Counted from the stretch's first letter, positions 9,148-17,831 are shown. The stretch is DNA of 64,000 nt from Fredinandcohnia aciditolerans (GCA_003640645.1 QGHH01000008.1:1-64000), one strand, 5' to 3'. Made by a program: numbers and translations. Notes: generated by a model from the letters alone, not told the origin.

Positions 9148-9265
9148 TCTGCTGTCCCCCTTTATGTACAACCCTCTTAATAATATTTTAGTTAAAAGTA
9201 GGGCCAGATAGAACAATACTTTTTCATATCATCATTTTTGACAATATCAACGTATAAAAAACTAA

Positions 9266-9294
9266 TTGATTTCTAATTAATATTTAGTTATCAT
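9266..9294 (+). promoter_or_regulatory. Probable sigma-A promoter for the argS leader
   Basis: TTGATT, 17-base spacer, TATCAT. It would start transcription near 9301, at the 5' end of the T-box leader. Inferred from consensus only. Confidence 0.5.
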
Positions 9295-9312
9295 AAATGA
9301 AAAATAATCGAA

Positions 9313-9578
9313 ATTCTGTGAGGAAGAGATTAGTCCTGATGTAACCGATAGCGAGTTGGGGATGGTGGAAGCCTAACGGTGAGATCAAGATGAACCGCAC
9401 TTCTGAGAAGCGCACCTGAAACTTTTATAGTGTAGTTCAACAAGAAGGATGAAAAGGACAAAGAAATTTGATGTGTCATTTTCACCGACTTTTTTGAACA
9501 TCCTTTAGTAGGGTGTGCCGGGGGAACCCGTTACTTATTAAGTAGGTTCATCGTGAACAATTTGAGTGGTACCGCGGG
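9313..9578 (+). promoter_or_regulatory. T-box riboswitch, probably arginine (CGC) specific
   Basis: Leader RNA that senses uncharged tRNA(Arg). Visible parts are the stem I distal region with GATGGTGGAAGCC (9361-9373), a likely specifier CGC at 9396-9398 in the context GAACCGCACTTCTGAG, and the conserved T-box GAGTGGTACCGCGGG (9564-9578) that pairs with the tRNA acceptor end, just before the terminator. The downstream gene is arginyl-tRNA synthetase, which agrees with an Arg specifier. Exact 5' limit and specifier loop pairing were judged by eye. Confidence 0.92.
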
Positions 9579-9579
9579 T

Positions 9580-9620
9580 AAATCTCGTCTCTTTTTTAGA
9601 GACGAGATTTTATTTTTTTT
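9580..9620 (+). terminator. T-box regulated terminator upstream of argS
   Basis: AAATCTCGTCTC and GAGACGAGATTT form a perfect stem with a T-rich loop, followed by ATTTTTTTT. The 5' arm begins immediately after the T-box sequence, so antiterminator and terminator are mutually exclusive. Confidence 0.92.
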
Positions 9621-9636
9621 AAGGAGGGTTAAAAAA

Positions 9637-11322
9637 ATGAATGTTATTCAAGAATATGCTGAAGTGATATCAAAGCATCTACAAAATGTTTTATCCTATG
9701 AAGAAGTAATAAAGCTTATTGAAAAACCAAAATTTCAGGAACAAGGTGATTTAGCATTTCCTTGTTTTGCACTTGCAAAGCACTTACGAAAATCACCCGC
9801 TGTTATTGCACAGGAAATGGCACCTTTAATTCAAGACTCCCTTTTTGCAAAGGTTGTTGCAGAAGGGCCATATGTAAACTGTTTTCTAAACAAACAGGAA
9901 ATAAGCAAACATATACTTCAAACCATTCTTACCAAAGGGTCTAATTACGGAAACAACAGCTTTGGTCAAGGAGCGACAATAACCATTGATTTTTCCTCAC
10001 CAAATATCGCAAAGCCTTTTTCAATGGGGCATTTGCGTTCTACTGTTATCGGAAATTCGCTTGCCAAGATTGTGGAGAAATGTGGTTATCAGCCACTTCG
10101 GATTAATCATCTTGGAGATTGGGGTACACAATTTGGAAAACTCATTGTAGCTTATAAACTTTGGGGTAATGATGAGGCCGTTAGAAAAAACCCGATAACG
10201 GAGTTGCTACAGCTTTATGTTCGTTTCCACGATGAAGCCCAGACAAATCCTCAACTGGAGGCTGAAGCAAGAATGTGGTTCAAATTGCTTGAAGAAGGAA
10301 ACGAAGAAGCCTTAAACCTATGGCGTTGGTTTAGAGAGGAATCATTAAAGGTGTTTTCACGTATTTATTCCCTGCTAGATGTAGAATTCGATTCCTTTAA
10401 TGGAGAAGCCTATTATAATGACAAAATGGAGACTACTGTTGAATTGCTAAATAAGATAAATCTTTTGACACCGTCACAGGGGGCAGAGGTAGTTGATTTA
10501 TCTGAACAAAATCTACCACCTTGTTTAATAAAAAAATCTGACGGTGCAACCCTTTATGCCACCAGAGATGTAACAGCAGCCATCTATCGTCAAGATAACT
10601 ACCATTTTGCTAAAGCAATCTATGTAGTAGGACATGAGCAAAGCTTGCATTTTAAACAAATCTTTCTAGTACTTGAAAAAATGGGTTATCAGTGGGCAAA
10701 CGATATGGTCCATGTTCCATTTGGCTTCATCCTCAAAGATGGAAAGAAAATGTCGACTCGAAAAGGAAAAATAGTTCTGTTAGAAAATGTTATGAAGGAA
10801 GCAATCGAGCTCGCAAAGCAAAACATTGAACAGAAAAACCCAAGTCTCGATAACAAAGATGAAATTTCGAAAATGGTCGGTTTGGGTGCAATCATCTTTC
10901 ATGACTTAAAGAATGAACGACTCAACAATATTGAATTCTCACTTGAGGATATGCTTAAATTTGAAGGAACTACAGGACCTTATGTTCAATATACTCATGC
11001 AAGAGCCTGCTCTATTTTAAGAAAGGCGAAGGTTTCAGGAGAAATAACAAATGGACTTTCCGATTCGCATAGCTGGTCAGTTGTGAAGCTTCTGATGGAT
11101 TTCCCGGCCACCATCCAAAGAAGTATGCAGCAGTATGAGCCTTCAGTAATTGCAAAATATGTAATAGAGCTCTCTCAAGAATTCAATAAGTATTATAGTC
11201 ATGTAAAGGTTCTTCATGTGGATGAAGAAATGAACGATCGGATTGCATTGGTCCGTTCTGTTACCATCGTACTGAAAGAAGGGTTACGATTGCTAGGAGT
11301 AAAAGCTCCAGAAGAAATGTAG
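9637..11322 (+). CDS. argS: Arginyl-tRNA synthetase
   Basis: Class I synthetase charging tRNA(Arg). The 561-residue protein has an N-terminal Add-1 domain (about 1-100), the HIGH-type motif in KPFSMGHLRST (about 125), the KMSKS-type motif KKMSTRKG (about 370), and the DALR anticodon-binding domain from about 440, including TGPYVQYTHARA. The ATG at 9637 follows AAGGAGGG by 8 bases; an upstream in-frame start at 9553 would lie inside the T-box terminator and is rejected. Control is by the T-box leader. It differs clearly from the B. subtilis ArgS I remember and resembles the T-box-linked second ArgRS found in some Bacillus, so another argS may exist elsewhere in the genome (inference). Confidence 0.95.
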   Translation: MNVIQEYAEVISKHLQNVLSYEEVIKLIEKPKFQEQGDLAFPCFALAKHLRKSPAVIAQEMAPLIQDSLFAKVVAEGPYVNCFLNKQEISKHILQTILTKGSNYGNNSFGQGATITIDFSSPNIAKPFSMGHLRSTVIGNSLAKIVEKCGYQPLRINHLGDWGTQFGKLIVAYKLWGNDEAVRKNPITELLQLYVRFHDEAQTNPQLEAEARMWFKLLEEGNEEALNLWRWFREESLKVFSRIYSLLDVEFDSFNGEAYYNDKMETTVELLNKINLLTPSQGAEVVDLSEQNLPPCLIKKSDGATLYATRDVTAAIYRQDNYHFAKAIYVVGHEQSLHFKQIFLVLEKMGYQWANDMVHVPFGFILKDGKKMSTRKGKIVLLENVMKEAIELAKQNIEQKNPSLDNKDEISKMVGLGAIIFHDLKNERLNNIEFSLEDMLKFEGTTGPYVQYTHARACSILRKAKVSGEITNGLSDSHSWSVVKLLMDFPATIQRSMQQYEPSVIAKYVIELSQEFNKYYSHVKVLHVDEEMNDRIALVRSVTIVLKEGLRLLGVKAPEEM

Positions 11323-11324
11323 TT

Positions 11325-11353
11325 GGCCCAGGACCTTGTGTCCCGGGCTCTTA
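11325..11353 (+). terminator. Weak terminator after argS
   Basis: GCCCAGGAC, loop CTTGT, GTCCCGGGC; stable G/C stem but only a short T-tract. It overlaps the 3' end of the convergent gene at 11351. Confidence 0.55.
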
Positions 11354-11656
11354 ATCTGGATGATACTGATATTTCTTCAAATCAATTATACCGTTAATAA
11401 CCTCTATCCCTTCGTCCTGTAGATAGATAGCTTGAGCAGCATGTGTTTCCTCATCTGCAATTGCAATTTCACCCTTAGAGTTGATAACCCTGAACCAAGG
11501 AAGGTTATATTTCTTACTCATCGAATGAAGGATTCTCACAACCTGCCTAGCGCCTCTTGGACTTCCAGCGAGTTTTGAAATCTGTCCATAGGTCATAACT
11601 TGTCCAGGTGGAATTTGCTTAATGATTCTAATAACACTTTCGGTGAATGGTTTCAT
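11351..11656 (-). CDS. Alkyltransferase-like protein (ATL), MGMT-family DNA-binding domain
   Basis: A 101-residue stand-alone DNA-binding domain of O6-alkylguanine-DNA alkyltransferase. The winged-helix part is clear (IPPGQVMTYGQISKLAG then GARQVVRIL), but the methyl-acceptor motif PCHR(V/I) is replaced by PWFRVI, with Trp54 where the reactive Cys should be. It therefore cannot transfer alkyl groups; ATL proteins bind O6-alkylguanine, flip it out and hand the lesion to nucleotide excision repair. Converges on argS. The GGACAAAG region upstream gives only a modest ribosome site. Confidence 0.9.
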   Translation of the reverse strand: MKPFTESVIRIIKQIPPGQVMTYGQISKLAGSPRGARQVVRILHSMSKKYNLPWFRVINSKGEIAIADEETHAAQAIYLQDEGIEVINGIIDLKKYQYHPD

Positions 11657-11703
11657 TTTAACTTTGTCCTTACACTAGAAATACTTATTGTGAACTTACT
11701 ATA

Positions 11704-12480
11704 TTATTTCCCTTTATAGTTCGGTTTTCTTTTTTCATTGAAGGCAGCTAGTGCTTCCACTCTGTCTTCCGTTGGGATAATTACTTCATACGCTTTACGT
11801 TCAATTTTAAAGCCTGTATGCAGGTCAGTGTTCAATCCTTGCTTTATAGCAAATTTAGCTTGTTGTAAGGCAAGAGGACCGTTCTTTAACATATCATTTG
11901 CTAGTTTCATGGAAGCTTCCATTAGTTCGTCTCGATGAACAACACTTGATACAATCCCGTATTCTTTCGCCTCTTCGGCGCTAATTCGTTTGGCAGTTAA
12001 AATTAGTTCCATAGCTTTTGTTTCACCAATAAGGCGGGGAAGTCGTTGCGTTCCCCCGGCTCCAGGAATGATTGCTAGACTTGTTTCTGTCAACCCCATC
12101 TGTGTATCTTGAACCGAAATTCGGAAATCACAGGCCAGTGCAAGCTCCATTCCACCACCAAATGCATAGCCATTGATTGCAGCGATAGTTGGCTGTGGTA
12201 AATCTCCAATACTAGCAAAAACCTGACCTATTTTATATACGTTTCTTCTAACCTGTGCTTCATTTAATGTTTTTCGTTCCTTTAAATCTGCACCCACACT
12301 GAATGCTTTTTCACCTGTTGCAGTAATGATAACAACGCGAACATCGGCATTCGTACGAATATCTTCGACAACCTCATCAAGTGTTTTAAGCATCTCATAA
12401 TTAAAGCAGTTCAACGCTTCTGGGCGATTCAATGTGACAGTTGCAACATTATTTTCAACTTCGTATAAAACTGTAGTCAT
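11704..12480 (-). CDS. Enoyl-CoA hydratase/isomerase family protein
   Basis: Crotonase-fold enzyme of 258 residues, probably hydrating enoyl-CoA in fatty-acid (or branched acyl-CoA) breakdown. Conserved pieces are the oxyanion-hole segments FSVGADLKE (about 60-68) and INGYAFGGGMELALACD (about 102-118), and ETSLAIIPGAGGTQRLPRLIG with Glu131 and, in the Glu151-equivalent position, Pro/Gly context, which together fit hydratases with at least one catalytic Glu. It follows lcfB on the same strand but a terminator lies between them. A near-cre sequence sits 23 bases upstream. B. subtilis relatives include YngF-type hydratases; the exact acyl substrate is not clear. Confidence 0.88.
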   Translation of the reverse strand: MTTVLYEVENNVATVTLNRPEALNCFNYEMLKTLDEVVEDIRTNADVRVVIITATGEKAFSVGADLKERKTLNEAQVRRNVYKIGQVFASIGDLPQPTIAAINGYAFGGGMELALACDFRISVQDTQMGLTETSLAIIPGAGGTQRLPRLIGETKAMELILTAKRISAEEAKEYGIVSSVVHRDELMEASMKLANDMLKNGPLALQQAKFAIKQGLNTDLHTGFKIERKAYEVIIPTEDRVEALAAFNEKRKPNYKGK

Positions 12481-12502
12481 AGTTCCACCTCTTCTAAAAT
12501 AG

Positions 12503-12516
12503 TAATATCGCTTACA
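12503..12516 (-). promoter_or_regulatory. Possible cre (CcpA) site upstream of the enoyl-CoA hydratase gene
   Basis: On the minus strand TGTAAGCGATATTA matches TGWAANCGNTNWCA at all but one defined position. It would fit carbon catabolite control of a beta-oxidation gene. One mismatch, so tentative. Confidence 0.4.
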
Positions 12517-12575
12517 TCCTATTTCGCTTCAAACTAAAAAATTCCTTTAACAATTTTTTATCATTGTCGCCATAC

Positions 12576-12605
12576 TAAAAAGAACAGGCCGTTTGACCTG
12601 CTCTC
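12576..12605 (-). terminator. Terminator of lcfB
   Basis: On the minus strand AGAGCAGG, 8-base loop region GTCAAACG-like, CCTGTTCT then TTTTTA; one G-U pair. Lies five bases after the lcfB stop. Confidence 0.7.
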
Positions 12606-12609
12606 TACC

Positions 12610-14163
12610 TTATTTGTTTGTAACTAAATCCTTTAATGCACGACGGAGGATCTTTCCGGTCGTATTTTTAGGAAGTTCATCTAGAAATTCAATTTTACTA
12701 GGAAGCTTGTATTTAGCTAAATGTTCACGACAATAATCTAGAAGATTCTCTTCTGTTAAATCTTCTTCCTTCTTCACAACATAACAGAGAACTGCCTCAC
12801 CTAGATTCGGGTCAGGCACTCCAAAAACAGCAACTTCAACAACACCTGGATGATTATAAAGCACTTCTTCTACTTCTCTTGGATAAACATTATATCCACC
12901 AACATTGATCATATCTTTCTTGCGGTCAACGATATAAAAATAGCCTTCTTCATCCATTTTTGCTAAATCACCTGTATAAAGCCAGCCATTGCGTAAGGTT
13001 GCAGCACTTTCTTCAGGCATTTTATAATAGCCCTTCATGACATTTGGGCCACGAACAATCAATTCTCCAACCTGACCACAAGGAACTTCCTCACCATTTT
13101 CGTCGACAATCTTATTCTCAACATTTACAATGTTTGTTCCAATTGAGCCTGGTTTTCGTGGCCGATCTAACGGATTAAAGCAGGTTACAGGTGATGCTTC
13201 AGATAATCCATAACCTTCAGATACAAGAACATTGAACTTCTGCTCAAAGCTCTTTAAAAGTGCCACAGGCATTGCAGCTCCACCTGAAATACATAGGCGT
13301 AAAGAGCTTAAGTCCTCAGGATTTCCTTCAGGATATTGGAGGAGAAAATTATACATCGTTGGTACACCCGCAAATACTGTTGCCTGATACTCGCTTGCGA
13401 CTTGGAATATTTCCTTTGGACTAAACTTTGGTACAATCAACATTGTTCCACCGCTCATTAATGGTGCATTTAATGCGACTGTCATGCAGAAAACATGGAA
13501 CATCGGTAAGGTTGTAATAACCCTATCCTGTTCAGAAATTTTCAGGTATTCCGCAACATCCCTTGCATTGCTGTACAAGTTCATGTGGGTCAACATTGCT
13601 CCTTTAGGTTTACCCGTTGTACCAGATGTGTACAAAATTACGGCAATATCGTCATCCTCAAGAGTTGGTCTAACGAATGAGAGTTCACCTGAGCTAACAA
13701 CTCCTGTAAACGATTTCAAATTTGGGTAGATTGATAGTTTTGTGATATCGACTCCACTATTTGTACCCTGTGGTGTTTCGCAAGCTATGAGATGATCAAC
13801 TTTCGGAAGGTGTTCATTCATCTTTTCAAAAAGTGGGATAAGCAAGTCCAACATAATGACAGCCCTTACATCTCCATTATTGATAATATATCCGATCTCA
13901 TCAGGAGTATAAATCGGATTAATTGGGATAACTGTTGCTCCTACACGTAGAGCACCGTAAAATCCAATAACAAAATGTGGAGTGTTGCCCAGTACTAGAG
14001 CAATGTGATCACCCTTTTTAATTCCCAGTTTCTCCAAGCCATTTGCAAACTTTGTAACTGCACCATCTAATTCAGCATATGTACTTACATTACCTTGAAA
14101 AATATATGCTGGTTTGTCGAAGTATTTCTGTGCTGTTTCCCCTAGTCGTGATGATAGATTCAA
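12610..14163 (-). CDS. lcfB: Long-chain fatty acid-CoA ligase LcfB (YhfL)
   Basis: Activates fatty acids to acyl-CoA with ATP, feeding beta-oxidation. Adenylate-forming enzyme motifs are [16 protein letters not shown] (P-loop, about 180), [52 protein letters not shown] and the C-terminal catalytic Lys region [12 protein letters not shown]. Start set at TTG 14163 (517 residues, [12 protein letters not shown]), which follows GGAGGGAG by 4-6 bases and aligns with the remembered B. subtilis N-terminus MNLVSKLEET. An ATG at 14208 falls inside the FadR box and has no ribosome site. Regulation by FadR is therefore expected. Confidence 0.94.
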   Translation of the reverse strand: MNLSSRLGETAQKYFDKPAYIFQGNVSTYAELDGAVTKFANGLEKLGIKKGDHIALVLGNTPHFVIGFYGALRVGATVIPINPIYTPDEIGYIINNGDVRAVIMLDLLIPLFEKMNEHLPKVDHLIACETPQGTNSGVDITKLSIYPNLKSFTGVVSSGELSFVRPTLEDDDIAVILYTSGTTGKPKGAMLTHMNLYSNARDVAEYLKISEQDRVITTLPMFHVFCMTVALNAPLMSGGTMLIVPKFSPKEIFQVASEYQATVFAGVPTMYNFLLQYPEGNPEDLSSLRLCISGGAAMPVALLKSFEQKFNVLVSEGYGLSEASPVTCFNPLDRPRKPGSIGTNIVNVENKIVDENGEEVPCGQVGELIVRGPNVMKGYYKMPEESAATLRNGWLYTGDLAKMDEEGYFYIVDRKKDMINVGGYNVYPREVEEVLYNHPGVVEVAVFGVPDPNLGEAVLCYVVKKEEDLTEENLLDYCREHLAKYKLPSKIEFLDELPKNTTGKILRRALKDLVTNK

Positions 14164-14189
14164 TTTTCTCCCTCCCTCAGCCAACATTA

Positions 14190-14207
14190 TGAATGAATAG
14201 TCATTCA
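14190..14207. promoter_or_regulatory. FadR operator (fatty-acid degradation repressor box)
   Basis: TGAATGAATAGTCATTCA is a two-fold palindrome with 7-base arms and fits the Bacillus FadR (YsiA) consensus TGAATGAnTAnTCATTCA. It lies 27 bases upstream of the preferred lcfB start. In B. subtilis lcfB is a known FadR target; long-chain acyl-CoA releases the repressor. Confidence 0.92.
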
Positions 14208-14290
14208 TTTATTGACAAAAAATAAAATTCTAAATATATTATATTGAAAGAAAGTTTTTCTATCAAGATGGTATTGCATATTTTTATAAA

Positions 14291-14325
14291 AAACGGACTA
14301 GATTGTATGAATCTAATCCGCTTTC
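14291..14325 (-). terminator. Terminator of yhfI-lplJ unit
   Basis: On the minus strand GCGGATTAGATT, loop CATAC, AATCTAGTCCG, then TTTTTTAT. Two G-U/mismatch positions; placed 10 bases after the lplJ stop. Confidence 0.8.
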
Positions 14326-14334
14326 GTCATGTAC

Positions 14335-15324
14335 TTAATAAATTAAATTGATAAAATCATCTATCGTAATTTTACCGAAATAATGCTGGATATCAACATT
14401 CTCTAATGCTTTCTCGAGCTCCGCTTTTTCATATTTTGTTCCAATTAAACGTTTTTCAATATCTTCTACATCACCCACTCCAAAGAAATCTCCAAAAATT
14501 TTACAGTTTTCTATCATTCCCTTATGTACCTCTAATCGCACATCAATTGAACCAACAGGGAAGCGATGAGTATGTTGGTAATTGAACTTTGGAGACTTTC
14601 CATAGTTCCAATCCCAGTTTTGATAGCGTTCTTTTGAAATTTCATGTATGTTTTTCCAATCTTTCTCTGTTAGTACATATTCAGGAATATCACCATCGGT
14701 GTTGAAAATATAGCGTAGCAGCATTTGTCTAAATTCCTCAATTGTAATTTTTTCATTTAGGAATTCACTTATATTAGCAACCCTGCTTCGTACCGATTTA
14801 ATCCCCTTCGATTCTATTTTATCCTTTTTCACTTTAAGTGCTGATACTACATGGTCAATTTCTGAATCGAACATTAGTGTTCCGTGGCTGAACATTCTAC
14901 CTCTTGTTGAAAATTGAGCGTTTCCTGAAATTTTTCTTCCTTCCACCTCGATATCATTTCTGCCACTTAGTTGGGCATTTACACCAAGCTTATGCAATGC
15001 TTCAATTACTGGTTCCGTAAACTTTTTATAATTATGGAAGCTTTCTCCGTCATCCTTCGTAATAAAGCTAAAATTTAAATTTCCTAAGTCATGGTAAACA
15101 GCTCCGCCACCTGATAAGCGTCTCACTACTTTAATACCATTGTCATCTACATACTGCGTATTTATTTCCTCAATTGTGTTCTGATTTTTTCCAATGATAA
15201 TTGACGGGGCATTTATATAAAATAATAAGTAAGTCTCATTTATGTCTAAATTTTTTAGTGCATACTCCTCAATGGCTAAGTTAATTTGTGGATCATGTAT
15301 TCCTTTATTATCGATAAATAACAT
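14335..15324 (-). CDS. lplJ: Lipoate-protein ligase
   Basis: Attaches scavenged lipoate to the lipoyl domains of 2-oxoacid dehydrogenases and GcvH using ATP. The 329-residue protein has the BPL/LPL fold signature VVRRLSGGGAVYHDLGNLNFSF (about 67-88), the substrate Lys region GRKISGNAQF (about 127-136), and a C-terminal lipoate ligase accessory domain (about 240-329), so it is the full-length LplA/LplJ type, not the short octanoyltransferase. It starts 6 bases after yhfI stops; GGGAGTG is the ribosome site. The yhfI-lplJ pairing matches B. subtilis yhfI-yhfJ. Confidence 0.95.
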   Translation of the reverse strand: MLFIDNKGIHDPQINLAIEEYALKNLDINETYLLFYINAPSIIIGKNQNTIEEINTQYVDDNGIKVVRRLSGGGAVYHDLGNLNFSFITKDDGESFHNYKKFTEPVIEALHKLGVNAQLSGRNDIEVEGRKISGNAQFSTRGRMFSHGTLMFDSEIDHVVSALKVKKDKIESKGIKSVRSRVANISEFLNEKITIEEFRQMLLRYIFNTDGDIPEYVLTEKDWKNIHEISKERYQNWDWNYGKSPKFNYQHTHRFPVGSIDVRLEVHKGMIENCKIFGDFFGVGDVEDIEKRLIGTKYEKAELEKALENVDIQHYFGKITIDDFINLIY

Positions 15325-15330
15325 CGTTTT

Positions 15331-16062
15331 TCACTCCCAAGTTAGTCCTGATTTTGCTAATTTGATAAGACCATTAAATTGTGATGAAGCTTGATTGACA
15401 AGGTCTTCATGATTACCGTAATGAGGCAGATGCGTTAGCCAAAGTTCGCTTACATTAGCCGCTTTGGCAATCTTACCTACTTCTGTACTATTCATATGGC
15501 CCATATTGGAACCATCTTGATCCGCATATAGATTACATTCACAAATAAATAGGTCTGCATCTTGAGTAAACGGAATAAACTCTTCTAAATAACTAGAGTC
15601 AGCTGAAAATACAACAGTCTGTCCGCTTGCTGTAATTCTCATTGCATAGCATACAACCGGATGCTTAGTCTTCATAAATGAAATTGAAAATGGGCCGATT
15701 TGAATGGTTTCATCAGGGTTATATTCAATTGCTCTTGTATGTCCTTTATGTTCCAATTTTGCGAAGCCTTCTTTATCAGCACTGTGGCCATATATCGGCA
15801 GTTCTTTATGTTGATTATGTATTGCACTTGTTACAAGTCTTGCATACTGCATCGGACCAATATCTGCTACATGGTCATGATGGTAATGAGATAATATTAT
15901 CGCATCAAGCTCATTAATTGTTAAATAGTTTTGAAGCTGTGCTAGTACACCACTTCCACAATCAACAAGTAACCGAAAACCGTCCTGCTCAAATAAATAA
16001 CCAGATGTAGCTTCATTCACTGCTGGAAATCCACCCCAAAATCCAACTACAGTTACCTTCAT
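15331..16062 (-). CDS. yhfI: Metallo-beta-lactamase fold hydrolase YhfI
   Basis: Metal-dependent hydrolase of the RNase Z/ElaC-like branch, 243 residues. The signature HYHHDH (residues ~56-61) is an HxHxDH-type site, with further ligands in the TKHPV, SADSSY and LTHLPHY motifs. Start chosen at the ATG at 16062 (MKVTVVGFWGG), preceded by GAAAGGTGATCC; a longer frame begins 13 codons upstream with no good site and the chosen length equals the ~244 residues of B. subtilis YhfI. Substrate unknown; could act on nucleic acid or a phosphodiester. Head of the yhfI-lplJ unit, divergent from yhfH. Confidence 0.88.
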   Translation of the reverse strand: MKVTVVGFWGGFPAVNEATSGYLFEQDGFRLLVDCGSGVLAQLQNYLTINELDAIILSHYHHDHVADIGPMQYARLVTSAIHNQHKELPIYGHSADKEGFAKLEHKGHTRAIEYNPDETIQIGPFSISFMKTKHPVVCYAMRITASGQTVVFSADSSYLEEFIPFTQDADLFICECNLYADQDGSNMGHMNSTEVGKIAKAANVSELWLTHLPHYGNHEDLVNQASSQFNGLIKLAKSGLTWE

Positions 16063-16172
16063 AGGATCACCTTTCTCTCCCTTAAAATATCTACTCTTCA
16101 ATGGTTTACCCTACCCACTACCACTATAATCGATACAAAAAAAAATTTCACTTTTAAAATAAATTGTTACAA

Positions 16173-16210
16173 AACAGTTGTTGACATATTTAAAACTGTT
16201 ATAGTACACT
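16173..16210 (+). promoter_or_regulatory. Promoter of yhfH with inverted repeat flanking the -35 box
   Basis: TTGACA (16181-16186), 18-base spacer, TACACT (16205-16210). AACAGTT at 16174-16180 and AACTGTT at 16194-16200 are exact inverted repeats around the -35 box, so a repressor could bind here. Binding protein unknown. Confidence 0.6.
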
Positions 16211-16241
16211 ATAAATAACAAAAGAAACGGAGGGGTTGTAA

Positions 16242-16370
16242 ATGTTAGTAAAAAGTACAGAATTTTTCAAAAACCTACCACCCAAAAAATGTGTAGAGTG
16301 TGGCCATGATATCGAGGAGCAGCACGAGTGCTACGGAAACAAATGCGATCACTGTAACGAGATTAAATAA
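16242..16370 (+). CDS. yhfH: Small zinc-ribbon protein YhfH
   Basis: A 42-codon gene encoding MLVKSTEFFKNLPPKKC... with CVEC at residues 17-20, a single Cys30, and CDHC at 35-38, which form a likely zinc ribbon. It matches the short B. subtilis YhfH protein in length, sequence pattern (EFF-NLP-KKC-CG-IEEQ) and position between yhfI and the haem genes. Ribosome site GGAGGGG lies 6 bases before the ATG, a good promoter lies upstream, and a hairpin terminator follows 2 bases after the stop, so the gene is a complete one-gene unit. Function unknown. Confidence 0.9.
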   Translation: MLVKSTEFFKNLPPKKCVECGHDIEEQHECYGNKCDHCNEIK

Positions 16371-16371
16371 C

Positions 16372-16400
16372 AAAAGGAAGGCCGAGGCCTTCCTTTTCTT
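16372..16400. terminator. Bidirectional terminator between yhfH and hemY
   Basis: AAAAGGAAGGC, CGAG loop region, GCCTTCCTTTT then CTTTT. Serves both converging genes. Confidence 0.85.
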
Positions 16401-17831
16401 TTACACTAAAACTGGTGTAGTTTCTTTTAAGTATTCCAATACCTTGTTAACCGCTTCTTCTCCTTGGTCAATACAGTCAGGAAGTCCTAGACCCTCATAA
16501 GAGCTTCCCGCTAAAAAGACACCTGGTAGTTGTTCGGCAACATTTTTCTTAACTGATTCAATCCTGTCCTTATGCCCTACTGTATATTGCGGCATTGCAT
16601 CTTTCCATCTTGTTACAATAGAAAATTCAGGTTGGTCTGTAATATTCATTGTTTTGTTTAAATCATCAAGAACCACTTTGACAATCTCTTCATCTGATTG
16701 ATCAACGATTGCTTCGTCTCCAGCTTTACCAACATAGCAACGAAGGAGTACTTTACCTTCTGGGGTCGTATGCGGCCATTTTTTATGGGTCCAAGTAACT
16801 GCCGTAATAATATAATCATTATTACGTGATACAACAAAGCCCGTTCCATCAATATCTTTTTTTATAGCTTCTTCAGGGAAAGCCATTGCTACAGTAGCTA
16901 CTGATGTAGATGGCATTTCCTTAAAGGAATCAAAAAATGAGTATTGATTAAAAATTGATTGTGTTACATGATGTGGTGTAGCAACAACTACACTATCCGC
17001 GGTAATCTCTTTTCCATTGTTCAGTTTAATAACGTAATGGCTACTTTGTTTTTCAATACATTCAACCTTAATCCCCTTAAAAACGGTACCAGGCTCAAGT
17101 TTTGCTTCAATTGCATCAATAAATGACTGTAATCCAGAAGTTACAGTTAAGAACTGTCCCTTTGGAGCCGAATTTGTTTCCCCGCTTGGCTTTGGTTTTG
17201 GTGGTGTTGTCTGCTTCATTCCTAAGATTAAGCTACGGTATTTTTGCTCAACTTGATAGAATTGAGGGAAAGTCGACATTAAGCTTAGTTGGTCAATATC
17301 TCCAGCATATATCCCTGATAGCAATGGCTCAATAAGGTTTTCAACGACCTCATCACCAAGTCTTCTTCTAAAAAATTGACCAAGTGATTGATCGCCTTCG
17401 TCAGGTGTACGAGGTAACACAAAATCCATTGCCGCACGAAGTTTACCAAACGGGGTAAACAAACCTGTAGTGATGAATGGTCCAATTTGAGTTGGTATTC
17501 CCATGATGGATCCACCTGGCATTGGATGAAGCTTTCCGTTCACAAGAACATATGATTTACCAGCAGTATTGTTAACCAATTTATCCCCTAGACCAACCTC
17601 ATTGACAAGCCGGGAGGCACTCTTTTTCCTAGCTAAAAAAGAATCCGGACCTCTTTCAATGACAAAACCATCACGTTCCACGGTTTGTACTTTTCCACCA
17701 AGTCGATGGCTTGCTTCTAAAAGGGTACACTTTATGTCTAAGCCCTTCTCTCTTGCCTCTTTCTGGAGATAATAAGCTGCTGTTAAACCAGTAATCCCGC
17801 CACCTATTACAACTACCTTATGATTACTCAC
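16401..17831 (-). CDS. hemY: Coproporphyrinogen III oxidase (HemY / CgoX)
   Basis: FAD enzyme that oxidises coproporphyrinogen III to coproporphyrin III in the Gram-positive haem pathway. The 476-residue protein starts with the dinucleotide-binding motif VVVIGGGITGLTAAYYLQKE, followed by LEASHRLGGKVQTVERDGFVIERGPDSFL, and ends with FLAGSSYEGLGLPDCIDQGEEAV, the second FAD-contacting motif. The start is a GTG preceded by AAGGCGAT. It is the third gene of hemE-hemH-hemY, but separated from hemH by 379 bases that contain a dispersed repeat, so expression may be partly uncoupled. HemQ is not in this window. Confidence 0.95.
   Translation of the reverse strand: MSNHKVVVIGGGITGLTAAYYLQKEAREKGLDIKCTLLEASHRLGGKVQTVERDGFVIERGPDSFLARKKSASRLVNEVGLGDKLVNNTAGKSYVLVNGKLHPMPGGSIMGIPTQIGPFITTGLFTPFGKLRAAMDFVLPRTPDEGDQSLGQFFRRRLGDEVVENLIEPLLSGIYAGDIDQLSLMSTFPQFYQVEQKYRSLILGMKQTTPPKPKPSGETNSAPKGQFLTVTSGLQSFIDAIEAKLEPGTVFKGIKVECIEKQSSHYVIKLNNGKEITADSVVVATPHHVTQSIFNQYSFFDSFKEMPSTSVATVAMAFPEEAIKKDIDGTGFVVSRNNDYIITAVTWTHKKWPHTTPEGKVLLRCYVGKAGDEAIVDQSDEEIVKVVLDDLNKTMNITDQPEFSIVTRWKDAMPQYTVGHKDRIESVKKNVAEQLPGVFLAGSSYEGLGLPDCIDQGEEAVNKVLEYLKETTPVLV

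Noticed and set aside
9553-9636. Longer argS start
   Set aside because: The extra 28 codons translate the T-box and its terminator stem; the true ribosome site is at 9621-9628.
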